Shown: positions 1 to 12,310 of the stretch, piece after piece
Position numbering within the stretch: the stretch's first letter is position 1
Layout of the letters: every line of letters starts with the position of its first letter
DNA from: Ziziphus jujuba
Lineage: Eukaryota; Streptophyta; Magnoliopsida; Rosales; Rhamnaceae
Direction: 5' to 3'
Assembly (NCBI RefSeq): GCF_031755915.1
Contig: NC_083382.1
Span: 14,521,501-14,585,500, forward strand
DNA length: 64,000 nucleotides
Program-made: the position numbers and the translations under genes
The notes under the pieces: model-generated
What the model saw: only the letters and a program-made list of their open reading frames with translations
Told to the model about the DNA's origin: nothing
Databases searched by the model: none

Positions 1-146
1 CTACCAGCCTACTTAACAGGATATCTAATAAACCCACTCCTCTCGAGTGATCAAGCTAGGTGCTCGACAAGATGTTGCTCATAAGTGGGTGCATCCGCAT
101 TATCGGCTGAAGCCTGCTGAGACCTACGTCTACTTGTGTGCGCCAT
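1..146 (-). pseudogene. gag start of a Ty3/gypsy retrotransposon (5' end only)
   Basis: The minus-strand reading frame starts with ATG at 146 and encodes a product beginning MAHTSRRRSQQ, a basic N-terminus seen in gag proteins of large plant gypsy elements. It lies about 135 bases inside the element, downstream of the primer-binding site at 281-292 and the LTR ending at 296, which fixes strand and start. An in-frame TGA at 51-53 stops the frame after about 31 residues, so this copy is probably dead. The rest of the element lies to the left of the window. Lineage (Tekay/Del-like) is inferred from the 3-kb LTR only. Confidence 0.6.
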
Positions 147-280
147 AAGGAAAAAAAAAATGGAACTATTTCCACGAATAAAAGAAATGAAATCAATGTC
201 AAGAAATAGGTTAGGAAAGTATGCAAAACACAAGATGAGTTGCACAGCAATGCGCAACCCCAAGGAATTTAGAACCTAAA

Positions 281-292
281 GCTCTGATATCA
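281..292 (-). other. Primer-binding site for initiator Met tRNA
   Basis: Read on the minus strand this is TGATATCAGAGC, one mismatch from the usual plant retrotransposon site TGGTATCAGAGC. It sits four bases from the LTR end at 296, the expected place for priming minus-strand DNA synthesis. Confidence 0.75.
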
Positions 293-295
293 AGC

Positions 296-3290
296 TGACA
301 AGACCCATCCCGGGAACCCTCCCAGGACCTCCCGGGTGATCCCGCCTAGTGAAGTCCCACTGGACAATCCCTAGAAAATATCCAATGGAACTTCACCTTA
401 AAACGTAGGTAATCAAACACCAGCATTAACATTAATACCTTAATATATATATATATATATATAAATAAGTCCATAACCGGCCTACTGTACTACAGGCCAT
501 AACTACACACATGAGTACCATGGTCTCTACTGAGTCCCATAATTAAAATCAGAGCATTCTAAGAGTGATAACAAAGTCTATGAGTACAAATAAGTAATAA
601 ATAAGTCTAGAAGATAACAATAGGTGAAGAAAGGATAAATACGACTGCTGTAGTGGAAGGAAACAAACGATAAGATATGCGCGAGGTAGACTGCTACTAG
701 TTGTCTGGGCCTAGGGAAATGAATTTAAAACAATAAAATATGAGATAAAGAAATCTCAGTGAGTGGCATAGTATAATAGAAAAATAATGATTTATTTATG
801 AAAAATCTTTCTCTTAAGACCTCTCATTCCACTCGTTAAAAAGTTTCCCGTTTAAAAATCATTTCACAAAATCCAAACTTGTACTCCAATTAATATCATA
901 AAAACCGATGCTCAAAAGCATGAATGAACGATCATTGTAATATTATGAAATGTCTCAAATCCAGATATAAACATTTGAGCATAAACTATAATAAATATAG
1001 TCCCACCAAATAAATATGAAAATGCAGAAATCACCACAATATTTGTAAATCAACAATATATACAAACATATACAATGTACCATACGATGTATCAATCCGT
1101 AAACCGTGGGATACACCCACCTCACGACCCTTAATATATGAATGGTGTCGTGGAAATAATAAATAACTGTCGGGACATACCCAACCTCACCGTCCGTGGT
1201 AATAATAAACCATTGGATGATACCAACCTCACGGCATCGTGGTAATAATAATAAACCGTCGGATAAACCCGAGCTCACAGTCCATGGTAATAATAGATAA
1301 CCGTTGGATGAAACCAACCTCATGGCACCGTGGTAATAATAATAAACCGTCGGATAAACTCGACCTCACAGTCCATGGTAATAATAGATAACCGTTGAAT
1401 GAAACCAACTTCATGGCACCGTGGTAAACCCAGTCCGCGGTAATATAATATAATATAATACTAATCCATGGTATTGGCATTACATGGTACATCAATTTAA
1501 AAATAACCAATACAGTATACATGAAACAATCTTGTAAGATTATATATATACTCTTCCAAACGATACTGTATCATAAATCATAATTTAACATTTAAACTTC
1601 CACTACTTAATTAAATACTTCAAAATCTCAAAACATCATTTCATACGAAAACCAGAAAATACCACAGTGAAATATATTTACCAATAACCAATTTTAAGCA
1701 CATAAAATTATAAAATATTTGATCATACTTAAAATCATATGATTTTCAATCTGATTTGTCAAACCAAATAGTTTCCAAAATGATTTAAAATCTCAATTTA
1801 ATTACCAAGATATTTAAATACCACAAGTCCATTTATGGACCCATTAAAATTAAAAATCACTTAAAATATTATCAAAAGTCATATAAAATGATAACACATA
1901 TATGTGAAAGCAAATATTTATATATGCATAAAACAACATTTCAATCAAATGATATATACGTAAAATATTTAAACCACATATATACTATACTATATACCCA
2001 AATCATTTAAAAATGATATAACCACTCACAATACTGTAGATGCTCACGCTTGCTCCTCTACAGGATCGCCTGCAGGCTCAACTCGAGTACCTGTAATATT
2101 ACAAAATATTCCCTAGGCTCCAAACAACTTAACCAGAGAAACTTGTATAATCCAAATGTCTCAAAATAATTTACAGTACCAAAATTGCATAAATTGGACA
2201 CCAGGCAGTCCAATTATACTGCGTGTCCTTAGGACCCGGTACCCAGAATTGGAGATTTTTACCTAAGCCTAATATTTCGAAATTGAACCACCTAATGGGT
2301 CCTAATAATATCCAATTTCACTAATTCAACTTCAATTTTAACTAATTTGACTAATTTTGTCCAAACACAGTCCCCAACTTATTCAAAAATTAACTAATTG
2401 ATCCAAAAATAGAAAAATTATCAAACGACCTCCAAAATTCACAAACTTTATATTGACGAAAAGCCTAAGAGACAAGGAACTCATCAATATGCTCATCTTG
2501 GTCAAAAGTTTCCTCCGGTGGCCGGAAAATACTGTTGAAGCGTTGGTCGAACTTCTCATTATCGGATCTTTCAAATGGTGAGGAATCTGGATAAAATAAC
2601 CAGGGAATGAGTTCAGAGGGGTCGAGAATAGTGGAAAGGGTGTATGGGTTGGCCTGAAACGGCCAAGAAATGAGAAAATCCGACGACCCACCTTGCCGGC
2701 CGTCTCGAACTTCGCTGGCCCGATCTGGGCGCGTCCGGCCACTTCTTGCCGTGAAATTTCTCGGCTGAGCTCACTTTCAGGTGACCTTCCTAGGTGGCTG
2801 GCCCGTGTAAGTGGTGGTTGGCCATAAATGGGCAAAACGGCGGTGACCCGGTTCGATGGTATAAGGGTCAAAACGACCCAGTTTTGACCCACAGGTCTGA
2901 GGAGAGAATTTCTCGGGTTTTGGGGGAAAAAATGGGTATTTTGGGCTTTGTTTTCTATTTGAATCGCTTACCTAGGCTTATATAAAGCGTTGGGTCGCTA
3001 ACGGACAAAAACTGGGGCCTGGCTTGGATACTGATTTAAAACTTATGTTTAAAACTTCTCAGAACCATAACTTTTTATCCATAACTCAGAATTTGGCATG
3101 CCGACAGTCTATGAACTCGTATCTACGAGATCTACACAATGGTACCTTGGTCAAACCAAAAATATTGGCTATTGGAAAAGTCAACTTGAACCCATATATT
3201 GTTCACTTGGTCAAACTTGGTCAAATTTAGTCAATTTGGTCAAACTTGTTTAATCATGTATATATATATTTTTTGGTACGGGGTGTTACA
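296..3290 (-). mobile_element. 5' LTR (about 3.0 kb) of a minus-strand Ty3/gypsy element
   Basis: On the minus strand the block begins TGTAACACCCCGTACC at 3290 and ends GGGTCTTGTCA at 296, so it is bounded by TG and CA and followed directly by a primer-binding site and a gag start. A length of 2995 bp fits large Tekay/Del-type LTRs. A TATA-like motif (CTTTATATAA on the minus strand, 2978-2987) could serve as the LTR promoter. A 46-bp minisatellite lies at about 1083-1492. A 169-codon frame at 2383-2892 is an LTR frame with no recognisable domain. The partner LTR lies outside the window, so no target duplication can be checked. Confidence 0.85.
1083..1492. repeat. Degenerate 46-bp minisatellite inside the LTR
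   Basis: Units of about 45-46 bp alternate between two types, one with ACCGTCGGATAAAC and one with ACCGTTGGATGAAAC, each ending CATGGT or CCGTGGT. The pair forms a higher-order period of about 91 bp. Roughly seven to eight units can be followed, the central ones being most alike. Confidence 0.75.
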
Positions 3291-3868
3291 ATTTTCATAA
3301 TTTTTTATTACGGCTTTTTTTACTTGGACCTTTTTTTTAGTAATTATTATAAATTTTCATGTGTTAACGTGCTGAAAGACACTAGCAAAACTTTTTTGGA
3401 AACATAGTTAAGGAAACAAGAGAACTTCAATGTACTATTCCAAAAAAAGAAAAAGAAAAAACACTAACTGGAAATTAACATATAATATAGTGTTTGGACT
3501 TTGATCCATCAAACTTAAATATATATATATATATAACTAAAAAAAGAAAAGAGCAAAACAAAAATTTAAATAAAAGATAATAAGAATTTCAAAAAATTAT
3601 CTGATAAATAATAATAGTTTCAATAAGTGTACGGTAAAAAAATAATTGTAATTATTTTATTCACAGGCATAGTTTATCCTTACACTAATCCCTCGACTTA
3701 TGAAAGCATTGTTTTGGATGAGAAGGTGTCCCTCCTCCTTTCCATCCTTCCTCTTTTCCATTCTAACTAAACAATGGATTTGCTCCCCCTCTCTCCATTT
3801 TTCCATCCCTTCCTTTCTTTCCTTCCACTCTTCCACCCAACCAAACAAAGCCTTAAGGAATTCTTTTT
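3291..3868. other. AT-rich intergenic stretch
   Basis: No gene seen. It contains a short (TA)n run near 3520 and a pyrimidine-rich block at about 3715-3850. The frame across that block (3657-3848, minus) is low-complexity and not convincing as a gene. Confidence 0.5.
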
Positions 3869-4256
3869 AAGGTTTAATTGCACTTCATATCTTCTATTTT
3901 AATTAGATTGTATATTAAACCCTTAAAATATTCCATATTAGGTCATTGATTTATAATTTGTTTTACATTAATTCAATTTCCAAATTAATTAATCGAAAGT
4001 TTGAGAATTAAAAAAATTGACTAGTTTTCTTAATTTACAAAAAAGATAAGGAAAAAAAAATAATTAATTGATTAATAAGAAAATTAATTAATTTTTCAAA
4101 TTTTAAACTTTTTATTAATTAATTTGGGAATCAATTCAAAAATTGAACTAATGTGATAAAAATTATAAATTGAAGGTCCAATGTAAAACGTTTTAAATTT
4201 GAGAACTTAACATGCAATTTGATCAAAATATAGATACTAAAAATGCAGTTAACCTT
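3869..4256. mobile_element. Foldback MITE, copy 1
   Basis: The two halves are inverted copies of each other. The left end reads AAGGTTTAATTGCA and the reverse complement of the right end reads AAGGTTAACTGCA. Matching continues for more than 100 bp, with shared blocks such as TTACATTA and TTCAATTT, to an AT-rich centre near 4050. No coding capacity. A second copy with the same internal blocks lies at about 18692-19049. Target duplications were not resolved because the flanks are poly(A/T). Confidence 0.7.
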
Positions 4257-5156
4257 TTTTTTTTATTATTATGTTAATTATAAGATGATAATTTTTTGGT
4301 CGATCTAAAACTTCGATATTCAACCAGTAAATGATCATTATAATTTCAAATATCTCCAAACATATCACTCTTATAATGAATCTTATATATGAGTTTTTGG
4401 CATTTTTCTAAATTTAAATTTTATTAGTATATGTATACAAGAACAACCATTGGGCCAAAAAAAAAAAAAAAAGGAAAAAAGGGGGAAAAAAAAAAACATT
4501 GATGTAGAAGCATGTTTTCGCACCACCATGCTTTGCCGATAGTTAGTATGAAGCCCAATGTAAACCTAAACAGATAAATGTGAAGATTCTTAAAATACCA
4601 TTATAAAATTGACTAAAAACACTTCAATACTTCTTTTTTTTGAAAATTTCAAGTTATTCCAAATCCCATCACCATGACTCAACCCATGCTCTTATGGCAT
4701 AGGTAAAGCTACAAACACTTCAATACTTAAATCAATAAAAATGTTTTTAATACCAAAGTGCTGTTAGGAGCTTTTGTAAATTGGATGTACTTTATAAATA
4801 AATCACAATGAAATAAAAATATCCTTTTTGACATAAGGTGTTTTTGTGGTACAAGGAAAAGAAATCGGCTCATCAATCCTAACGGGCTAGATGAGAAAGC
4901 CACAAATTAAGAAAGTAGGGTTTTCTTTGACATACTTGGTTGAAGTGATGTTGTATGCCAATTCCATAAGAGTACGAGATGATTTGCCCAAGCTTTATCT
5001 TTGGGCCATGTGCAAGACATTCCAAGACAAGGTTAACCTCGGACCTTAGTGTACAGTGGGTTAATCTTCTCAAATTTGTCATAAGGTTAAATGATTACCC
5101 TTACACTGGTTAATCCAATAATAATTATAGGCTTGGACAATCTGAAACAGACTTAA
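4257..5156. other. Intergenic stretch without a recognisable gene
   Basis: Holds A-rich tracts (4457-4497) and AT-rich sequence. The only longer frame (4879-5082, minus) resembles nothing I recognise and has no supporting context. Confidence 0.4.
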
Positions 5157-5275
5157 GGATTTTTTTTTTGAAAAATAACCATTCCTCAATTCAATAGTTG
5201 AAATATAGCAAAATTTTTATTTTTTAAAAAACCTAGTCAACTTTTGTTTCATTTGGACAAAAATGCCCTTTATTT
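5157..5275 (+). repeat. Left terminal inverted repeat of the MULE
   Basis: Pairs with 12870-12973. The outer 50 bp align well: a GGATT-T-run-GAAAAATAA core, then AATTCAA, then TTGAAA. The inner part aligns only patchily. Confidence 0.6.
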
Positions 5276-5309
5276 TTTTATTTTTGCTTTCTTTATTTAT
5301 TTTTTATTT

Positions 5310-5590
5310 TTTTTATCTACTTTCCTCTTTTCCCTTTCAAAACGCATTCTAGGGGTTTTTTTCTCCACTTTCCTCCTTTCCCGTCCAAAATGCTTTCTAA
5401 GGTTTTTTTCTCTGGTTTGCCTTTCCCTTTCAAAAATACCATCGCCGTTGCCACTTCGACCGCATTCTAGGGCTATTTTTCTCTACTTTATCCCTTTCTC
5501 GTCCAAGATGCATTCTAGGTTTTTTTTTTTTTTTTTTTTTTCTTTTTTCTTTTTTCTCTCTCTCTACTTTCCCTTTCCCTTTTGAAAATA
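5310..5590. repeat. Degenerate 60-70-bp repeats near the MULE end
   Basis: Three to four pyrimidine-rich units contain a variant of CTTTCCCTTTC followed by AAAATGCATTCTAGG and a T-run. They end in a poly(T)/CT tract at about 5520-5560. Sub-terminal repeats of this kind are common in MULEs. Confidence 0.5.
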
Positions 5591-6599
5591 CCATCCCCAT
5601 TGCCCATTGCCAGTTTGACTACTTCACCATTGCCATTTTCCGACGTCATTCTTGCACCACCATCATCCCACCAAGAGCCAAAGGCAATCGCAATTGAGAG
5701 TGAGAGCCAAAGGTTTTTTTTTTTTAAATGTTTTTTAATTTTTTTTATAACTTGTCTAGTAAAAATTAAAAGATTCCCTACCATAACAAATGTTGCATAG
5801 TTTTATAAGTAGATGCAGGATTTCTAGAGCAACCCAATTAGGCTATTTTAACTTTTGTTGTTCGAGCAGTAAATTCTGTAACATTGATTATACGTGTGGT
5901 TTACTTGTCTTAAATAATTTATTATGAGAATGTTCTGTGCCCATAGTGCATCTTACTTTGAAATTGGTTGATGTCCATTGTTCCTTTGATGATATAGTTA
6001 CAGGGAATTCATTTGGACCCAAGTATATATCTAATGGATTATGAGAATAATAAGTCAACATCTGCCATGGAAAATAAAGTTTAAAAGGCAAATTTTGCAC
6101 CCATTGCAACAGCTGACACTGATTCACTATTGGAAAACAATTCTTTAAACATTCCTGGAAGCCAAGGTGAAGCTAGCAAATGTACAAAGCATGGCAGTTA
6201 AGAAAAAAGCAATATTATCCAATAAGAAGAAATAAACGTGTCTCAGAATATTGAAAAAGTTAAGCCTTTTCATCTTTTAGGGTGTTTATGCCATCTTTAT
6301 GCATTATCTTTTGAGCTGCTCATTCTCATTGGATTCTATTTTTCTTATGCTACGTATCAAATGTAAATGCACACTAATATGAAGGCTGGTGGACAAAAAC
6401 TTATCTGTGGTAGACATTAGTGTTCGTTCAGAGGTAAATAACTATCCTCATTACTGTTTTCTTGTGAAGAAATGACCTTTCAGTATTGCTGCATGTTTTG
6501 TTCTTTTTTTCCACATTTATATTTTCTTTAATTGACTATGAAATTAATTGACTATGAAATTGAAAGTATTTTTAAAATCAACTTTTTTCCACATTTTAC

Positions 6600-6955
6600 T
6601 TTAAATTTTGTGAGATTCTCCTCCAAGATGAATATGAGTATGCGTGGTTGGTCTGGTGTGTTCATTGTAGTTGGTTTTCGTTACTTGGATGCTATCTTGC
6701 TTAGGCTTATGTTTTGTTCTATTTGGGTGGTTTATGTTTTTTGGCTTAGTTCTTAAAATTAGTGAGGTTGAATTTTAAAAGGATTGTATTGCTGCAACAA
6801 ATGTTGAATAATTTTTATAAGTTAGAGGATAAATATGAGCATAAGTAGTTGGTCAGGTGTGTTCATTTTAGTTGATTTCCCTTATTTGGGTGCTATCTTG
6901 CTTGGACTTTCTTTTATTTGGGCGGTTTTCATGTTTTGGCTTGGTTTTTAAAGGT
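6600..6955 (+). repeat. Imperfect direct duplication of about 120 bp
   Basis: The segments 6622-6752 and about 6825-6950 share a TTGGTC-GTGTGTTCATT core followed by TGCTATCTTGCTTGG and a TATTTGGG-GGTTT block. No coding sense was recognised. It lies inside the proposed MULE and could be non-coding captured sequence. Confidence 0.5.
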
Positions 6956-8182
6956 ATGGCTCCTTTATCAGCCCAAAAAAAAAATACACAGGTATGCACC
7001 TTTGTGTCTGTTTCATCTCGTTTGATGGGTTGTAGTTAGAGATTTCCATTATCAAAGCACTTTTAGTGTTTGGCAACAGTAAGAAGTGGTTTAGCTGAGG
7101 GGAGCTGAGAATGTAATTATTATTTGGTTTTTATTTCATATTTGTTATTATTATTAATATTATTTAGTTTTTCTTATTCATGTATACTTTCTCTATTGAT
7201 ATTTCAAAATATAGGTTCAGTGCTTTGAACTTACTTTGATGTTTTAATCCAAGCTGTAGCGTTAAGTTAATAACCATAGTAGATGGTAAATGGGACAGCT
7301 AGACAACTAACTTAGTTCCTCACGTCTTCAACTTATTATCAAATTTAGTGGTTCTTCTTTGTTGTAATGTTTTGTTGCTTGCCCCTTTGATATGGTTGAT
7401 TTACTTAAATCCTGGAATATTGAGTGGTAATGAGAATAAGAATGAATCTATGGTAATAAGTCTTTTTAACCTTGAAATGGGAAATGTGGTGAAACACTTA
7501 GACCAATATATGTTTGGGTTTGTGAATTATTTAAGTTTCACTTCATTTTAAGCTTCTTTAAGGCAATTTTGGTGTATACCCTGCATGCCATGATTAGCTA
7601 TAGATTCATGTCAAACAATTGGAATTGGATCAAGCATGTGGAAAGTGATCTAGAATAGCATTTGTGGGTTTAATGCGAAAATTGAATTTATCTTTTATGA
7701 AAAGGCAATTTTTCAAATTAGGATATTCATTCCTTTCAGAAAAAAACTTAAAAAATAAAAATAAAAATTCTTTATCTATTTATTTTTTAATTGTCTATTT
7801 CTTCCATTGCTTCATTATTATAAACTCTCAATTATTTTTGAAAATTTTTAAATTGATTTTGGATATATTACTTTTATTTTTCTCTCTTTCTGAATCAGTC
7901 ATACTATTATTGTAATTTTTTTCTTCTGATAGATTTGGTTATTATCCAGTGTATTGAGCAAGGAATTTCATTAGTGTCCAATGGCAATGTTAGGCAGCTT
8001 GGAGGGATTTAACTTTACATGCACAGATAAACTCAAGGCAAAGATTATTGGTTAATGGCCTGTGTTAGAAATATGGTACAAACTTGTATGTATCTGTAGT
8101 AACTATTTTACTTGTGGTGATTTTGCTCTTTTTTATTTTTATTCTTATTTTCTTATATTGAATTTTCTTTCTATATTAATAG

Positions 8183-8251
8183 GGCTCAAAAAGAAGCAAA
8201 AAGGGAAGAAAAATTGCTAATCAAACAACGGGAGAAAGATAATTTCCAATG
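8183..8251 (+). pseudogene. Possible captured exon, Lys/Glu-rich (CAF-1 p150/FAS1-like?)
   Basis: After an acceptor-like TTAATAG, the frame reads AQKEAKREEKLLIKQREKDN, a charged helical stretch that resembles the KER region of the large chromatin-assembly-factor-1 subunit (FAS1). Only about 23 residues can be read before the similarity stops and a repeated MULE segment begins at 8252. A Lys/Glu-rich stretch is weak evidence, because many coiled-coil proteins look like this. Confidence 0.22.
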
Positions 8252-8357
8252 GATGAATAAATTAATATTGGGGTAAAAAAAAAATAAAAATGAAAGTGGA
8301 GAAAAAATATGTCATGAACTTAGTGAATGAAAGTCCAGTGGATTTATTACGCATAAA
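8252..8357 (+). repeat. MULE-internal repeat, copy 1
   Basis: Starts GATGAATAAATTAATATTGG and ends near GATTTATTACGCAT. It matches 10311-10407 with about 80% identity by eye. No coding function seen. Confidence 0.65.
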
Positions 8358-9192
8358 GCTAAATGAAAAACTTTTGAGTTTTCTTTTAGATTTTCCCTTC
8401 AGTTGATAATATTGATCCATGAGAAACAGCTGTTAAGTTCATAAATCAACTTGTATGTTTCAAGGCCAATGGGGGGTATAGCAACAATGAAAAAACAAAA
8501 AGGTTAATTTCTTCTTCTTTTTTTCTTATCCCCCATTAGAACTTTCTGTTCCCTTTTCTCGAGTGCAAAAATACTTGTTTAACTAAGATTTTCCCTACTA
8601 ACTTTTAAGATCTTGGTCTCCACATGGAGTTAACTTTTCAAAAATATTGCCACTGGGCATTCAAAATTTTGAGATATATGGCTTTTCCATGCAGTTGATT
8701 CGAAACCATAATTGTTGTTTAGTTACTATCTAGAATTATAGTGGATTGGCTTTTTCCACTAATTTTTTAGGGTTGCAAAATTAAAGCATAGGCAATTTGA
8801 AAAAAATAAAAATATAAAGATTGAAGACCATGATTTGATGAACGATCCAATAGAAATATGATAATTGATGTAAAGTTTTTCATTTAGCTTATTAATTAGG
8901 TTGGGGACAAAAGCTACTATAACGGTTGCTTTTGGACACAAAAAAGATACACAAAAACGGTGGTGGTGACCAAGTGTTGGTGAAAAATGACCCAGTAGTA
9001 ATTGTACTGTATGGAAACCAACAAAACCAAAAAAACGTCATCTTCGTCAATGGAGATGTATAGGAATTTTATCCTTCCCAAGAAAGACTCCTGTCCAAAG
9101 GGTCAAATAGGATTCTTGTGGTGGTTCTCTTTTCTTGTGTTATTTTGCACATCTAACTCTCAACTTGATAAACTCTTTTTTATATTTGATAG

Positions 9193-9501
9193 AGCCACCT
9201 TCGAGTTGATATTCAAGGTGCTGAAACATTGAGGAGGATACTTGAGAACTTTGCAGTTTTTATCTTTTTGATGGCAGAGAGTGAAGCTAAGCTTTTTGAG
9301 AGGTTGATTGACCAGAAGACATAGACTAAAGAAGCTTTTCTTGTGAGGATTGCAACCGCTAGAGAGGAAGTGAAGCTTGTTAGAAACTTTGATTATGTTG
9401 TTGTAAATGTTGAGGGCAAGTTGGAGAATGCTGTTAGATTGGTGGAGTGTATTATTGATGTAGAGAAAGCTAAAGTCTGGCAAAGGAGTGCAGTGATATA
9501 G
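9193..9501 (+). pseudogene. Captured guanylate kinase C-terminal fragment
   Basis: From 9202 the plus frame reads [14 protein letters not shown], then a hydrophobic strand ending [18 protein letters not shown], a stop (TAG, 9322-9324), [24 protein letters not shown], and a C-terminal helix to a TAG at 9499. This order matches the second half of organellar-type plant guanylate kinases (GMP + ATP to GDP + ADP): the VDIQGA strand, the lid region with Arg, and the FDYVVVN strand. The single internal stop replaces an expected Glu codon in KTETKE. An acceptor-like TTTGATAG precedes the block. The P-loop and GMP-binding half are absent. Position inside MULE repeats suggests capture. The sequence is otherwise well preserved, so the acquisition may be fairly recent. 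Confidence 0.75.
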
Positions 9502-10185
9502 TTATTTGGAAGGTAATTGAGAATTTTTTTTTTTTTTTTTTTGGTTGAGAATTTTTTTGTTCCATTTAGAATTTGTTAGAATTTTGATTGGAATTTATTT
9601 TTAGGAAATGTGGGAATATTGATTGTAGTTCTATCATTTAGATAGTATAACATATTTTTTGGATTTAAAATTACTAATAATTGAAGATATTTATTTATTT
9701 ATTTTTCTTGGCTGACACATCTTTATCTATATATATATATACATATATCAGATCATATATGCATGCTAGCAATTAACCCTTTTGCAGCATGAATGTGGTA
9801 CTGTACTGCATCTGAACCAATTCCATCTACTGTGTTTACCATTGAGTTTCACACAAGATAACATAGTGTTCTTCAGGAGGAAGTATGCTCATTAGGCGTA
9901 CAACAAGGAATTAAGCGTATGAGTTGGTTGGTTGATTCATGAACAACATAATATCATTTTTACTGCTTTGTTTTTGTTACTTTCAACATGTTTATAGATG
10001 CATCTTTTTTCTTATATTAGCCTTTTAAATATAAATATAATAATGGGTTTTGATGTTCATTTAACAAAGATAATGATGGATTTTGATATAAAGATAACTA
10101 ATTTATCTTTTGGAAAATGTGGCATGTTTATTAGAATCACATTTTGCACAAACCCCTTAGATTCAGCTCAATTCAAGCTTCTGGG

Positions 10186-10308
10186 AAATTTTCCACTCGT
10201 CGGAAAAAATTTCCTCCAAGTGGAAACATTTTCCTCCTGTAGAAAAATTTTTTTTTCTGTTGGAAAATGTCAGAAAATATTTACTTCTGTTGGAAAATCA
10301 ATTTCTCA
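10186..10308. repeat. Short GGAAAA-type tandem repeats
   Basis: Four to five degenerate units of about 25 bp combine a TTTCCTC or TTTTCTG block with a following GGAAAA block. Related short units occur near 12440-12490, close to the other end of the MULE. Confidence 0.45.
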
Positions 10309-10310
10309 TA

Positions 10311-10407
10311 GATGAATAAATTAATACTGGGATAAAACACAATGAGAGTGGGACAAAATATGTCATGAATTTAATGAATGGAAGTTTAGTGAATTTATTA
10401 CCTATGA
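10311..10407 (+). repeat. MULE-internal repeat, copy 2
   Basis: Starts GATGAATAAATTAATACTGG and matches 8252-8357, including the shared TATGTCATGAA core. The two copies are in the same orientation about 2 kb apart. Confidence 0.65.
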
Positions 10408-10597
10408 AATCTTTAAGTCTCATACATTGGTACAAATATTACTGACATTTCTTTAAAATAGGGTATGACATAATATATATATATATATATATAAATATTA
10501 AATTGAATTAACCCTATACATATCTTAATGATGATTAACATATAAGATGAACATGGATTTAACAAATAATGTATTGACTTTTAAAATCAATAACCTA

Positions 10598-12310
10598 TTA
10601 AAAGAAAAGAAAAAAATGATACTTTTTGTTTTTCTTGAGGTTTTGGAAAAACCATGTATATGTTTGCTCGTTTTCTCCATATTCAATGCCGAAAGCCAAA
10701 GGATATATTTGCTTATTGCCATCCATGCCCGCTGCAATATACATGTATCCTTTGTATTTTCCTTTCAAAGTAGTTGCATTAACAGCCAATACGGGTTTTA
10801 TGTGGGTTATAAATCCCCTAAGGCATGCTCCAATTGCCCTAAAGAAATATACAAAATGGTTATTATCGCCTGTTTTGATACGTGTAAGAGTCCCAGGGTT
10901 CTCCAATACTAACTCATAACAATAGACAGGCAACTTATCAAATTCTCTTATGGAGATCCCCTAACAGTGTTAAGTGTATATTTTTTTACCTCTTCATGCT
11001 TGTTGTAGTTTATATTCACCTCGTATTGTTGTAGAAAGTAATGTTGAATTTTTTTAGGTTTGTAAACAACGCAATCCCTTCATATTTAGATTTGATACAT
11101 TACCTGATAACCCAGCTACTCACCTACTTATGCTCTCGATGCATAATATCTAACGAGCAACTGTATACATTATCAAAAATTCTCACAACAAATATTTCCT
11201 CATTTTTTAATTTGGTCGCACGTAGTGGCCATTTACAAGTATTTTCCAAACACACTACCTCATACCATTATGAAGTTGACTGTGTCACCTTAAACTCTTT
11301 ATTTTCACGCATGCAATAAGTACTCAGTTTATTTTGAAAATCACGCTTGTTGTAAAATATATGTCTAACTATAATGCTCTTACAGCTAGTAAACTTTGAT
11401 GAAAATATGGCCATAGAACCGCATCTGTTGCTCGATGATAAATGGTCATTTGTATCACGATGAACCCTAACATCATCAACTCCTTCATTGTTCATTTCAT
11501 GATGCATATCATTATTATTGTTGGGCAACTCATGCTCAAAATCTATATCATTATTATCAACATCATCCCTTTCTGCATTGTAATTCTCATGATGATCAAT
11601 ATTATGTAACTGCTCATACTCCTCTTCGTTAGGAAACTGTTCAGCATAATCACCTCCAACATCAACTCGTTCATGGATGTTAAATAATATCTAAGATCCA
11701 CGAACATCAACTTGATCTCTAAATTGAGTTTCATGAACTATAATGTCATGAAATGTAGCCTTAATAGGTTCAAAATCGAGAACTTATGATAAACGAACAC
11801 CAATTGGACGCCGAGTGAAAGAATGATGATTACTTTCACATCCGAAGCAATAGCCTCAATGGGTTCAAAATCGGGAACTTGTGGTAGATGAACACCAATT
11901 GGAAGATGAGCAAAAGAATGATGATTACTCTCACTATCCGAAGCAAAGACTGTTTGATGAACATTTCTAGATATATTTTTAACTTTCGAAATTACCTCAA
12001 CATACAATTGTCATCCCTTCATTCCTCACTTTTTGAAGAAAGCATTTCACATCCCTATCATTGTGTATTGTTGTAGGATCCAACTTTTCTGCACATCGTC
12101 CATATATCCATTTTAGTTTTAGTAAATATTCATTTCAGTCTATCTCAATAGAATTGAAAATCTCATCCTCTAACTCTGATTTTGTGCATCTTTTGCCGAT
12201 GAAAGGTATTATATTTTTACTATTTCAATACTCCCAATAACCACCATCATTTTGTACCAATATTCCATTGTATGAAATCGCAATTACAATATCATCATCT
12301 TCTATTTTAC
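10598..12310 (-). pseudogene. Decayed MULE (MuDR-type) transposase
   Basis: On the minus strand several frames together give a plant MULE transposase. The N-terminal domain (EDDDIVIAISYNG, then GKRCTKSELEDEI) lies at about 12310-12000. A MuDR DNA-binding region (WPLRATKLKNEEIFVVRIF) lies at about 11260-11170. The MULE transposase core (FFRAIGACLRGFITHI, VLAVNATTLKGKYKGY, GNKQIYPLAFGIEYGENE) lies at 10933-10620. Frameshifts and stops separate these pieces. In the core the first catalytic-position Asp in the usual AVDAT motif reads AVNAT, which would be inactivating. The frame breaks at about 10630, and the rest of the core and the SWIM zinc finger are missing. Confidence 0.85.

Noticed and set aside
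2383..2892. 169-codon open frame on the minus strand
   Set aside because: It lies wholly inside the LTR, has no recognisable domain, and overlaps the expected promoter area of the element.
3657..3848. 63-codon frame, Lys/Glu-rich
   Set aside because: Purine-rich low-complexity strand of a pyrimidine block, with no homologue or gene context.
5244..5585. 113-codon Phe-rich frame
   Set aside because: Translation of a poly(T)/CT-rich tandem repeat at the MULE end; low-complexity.
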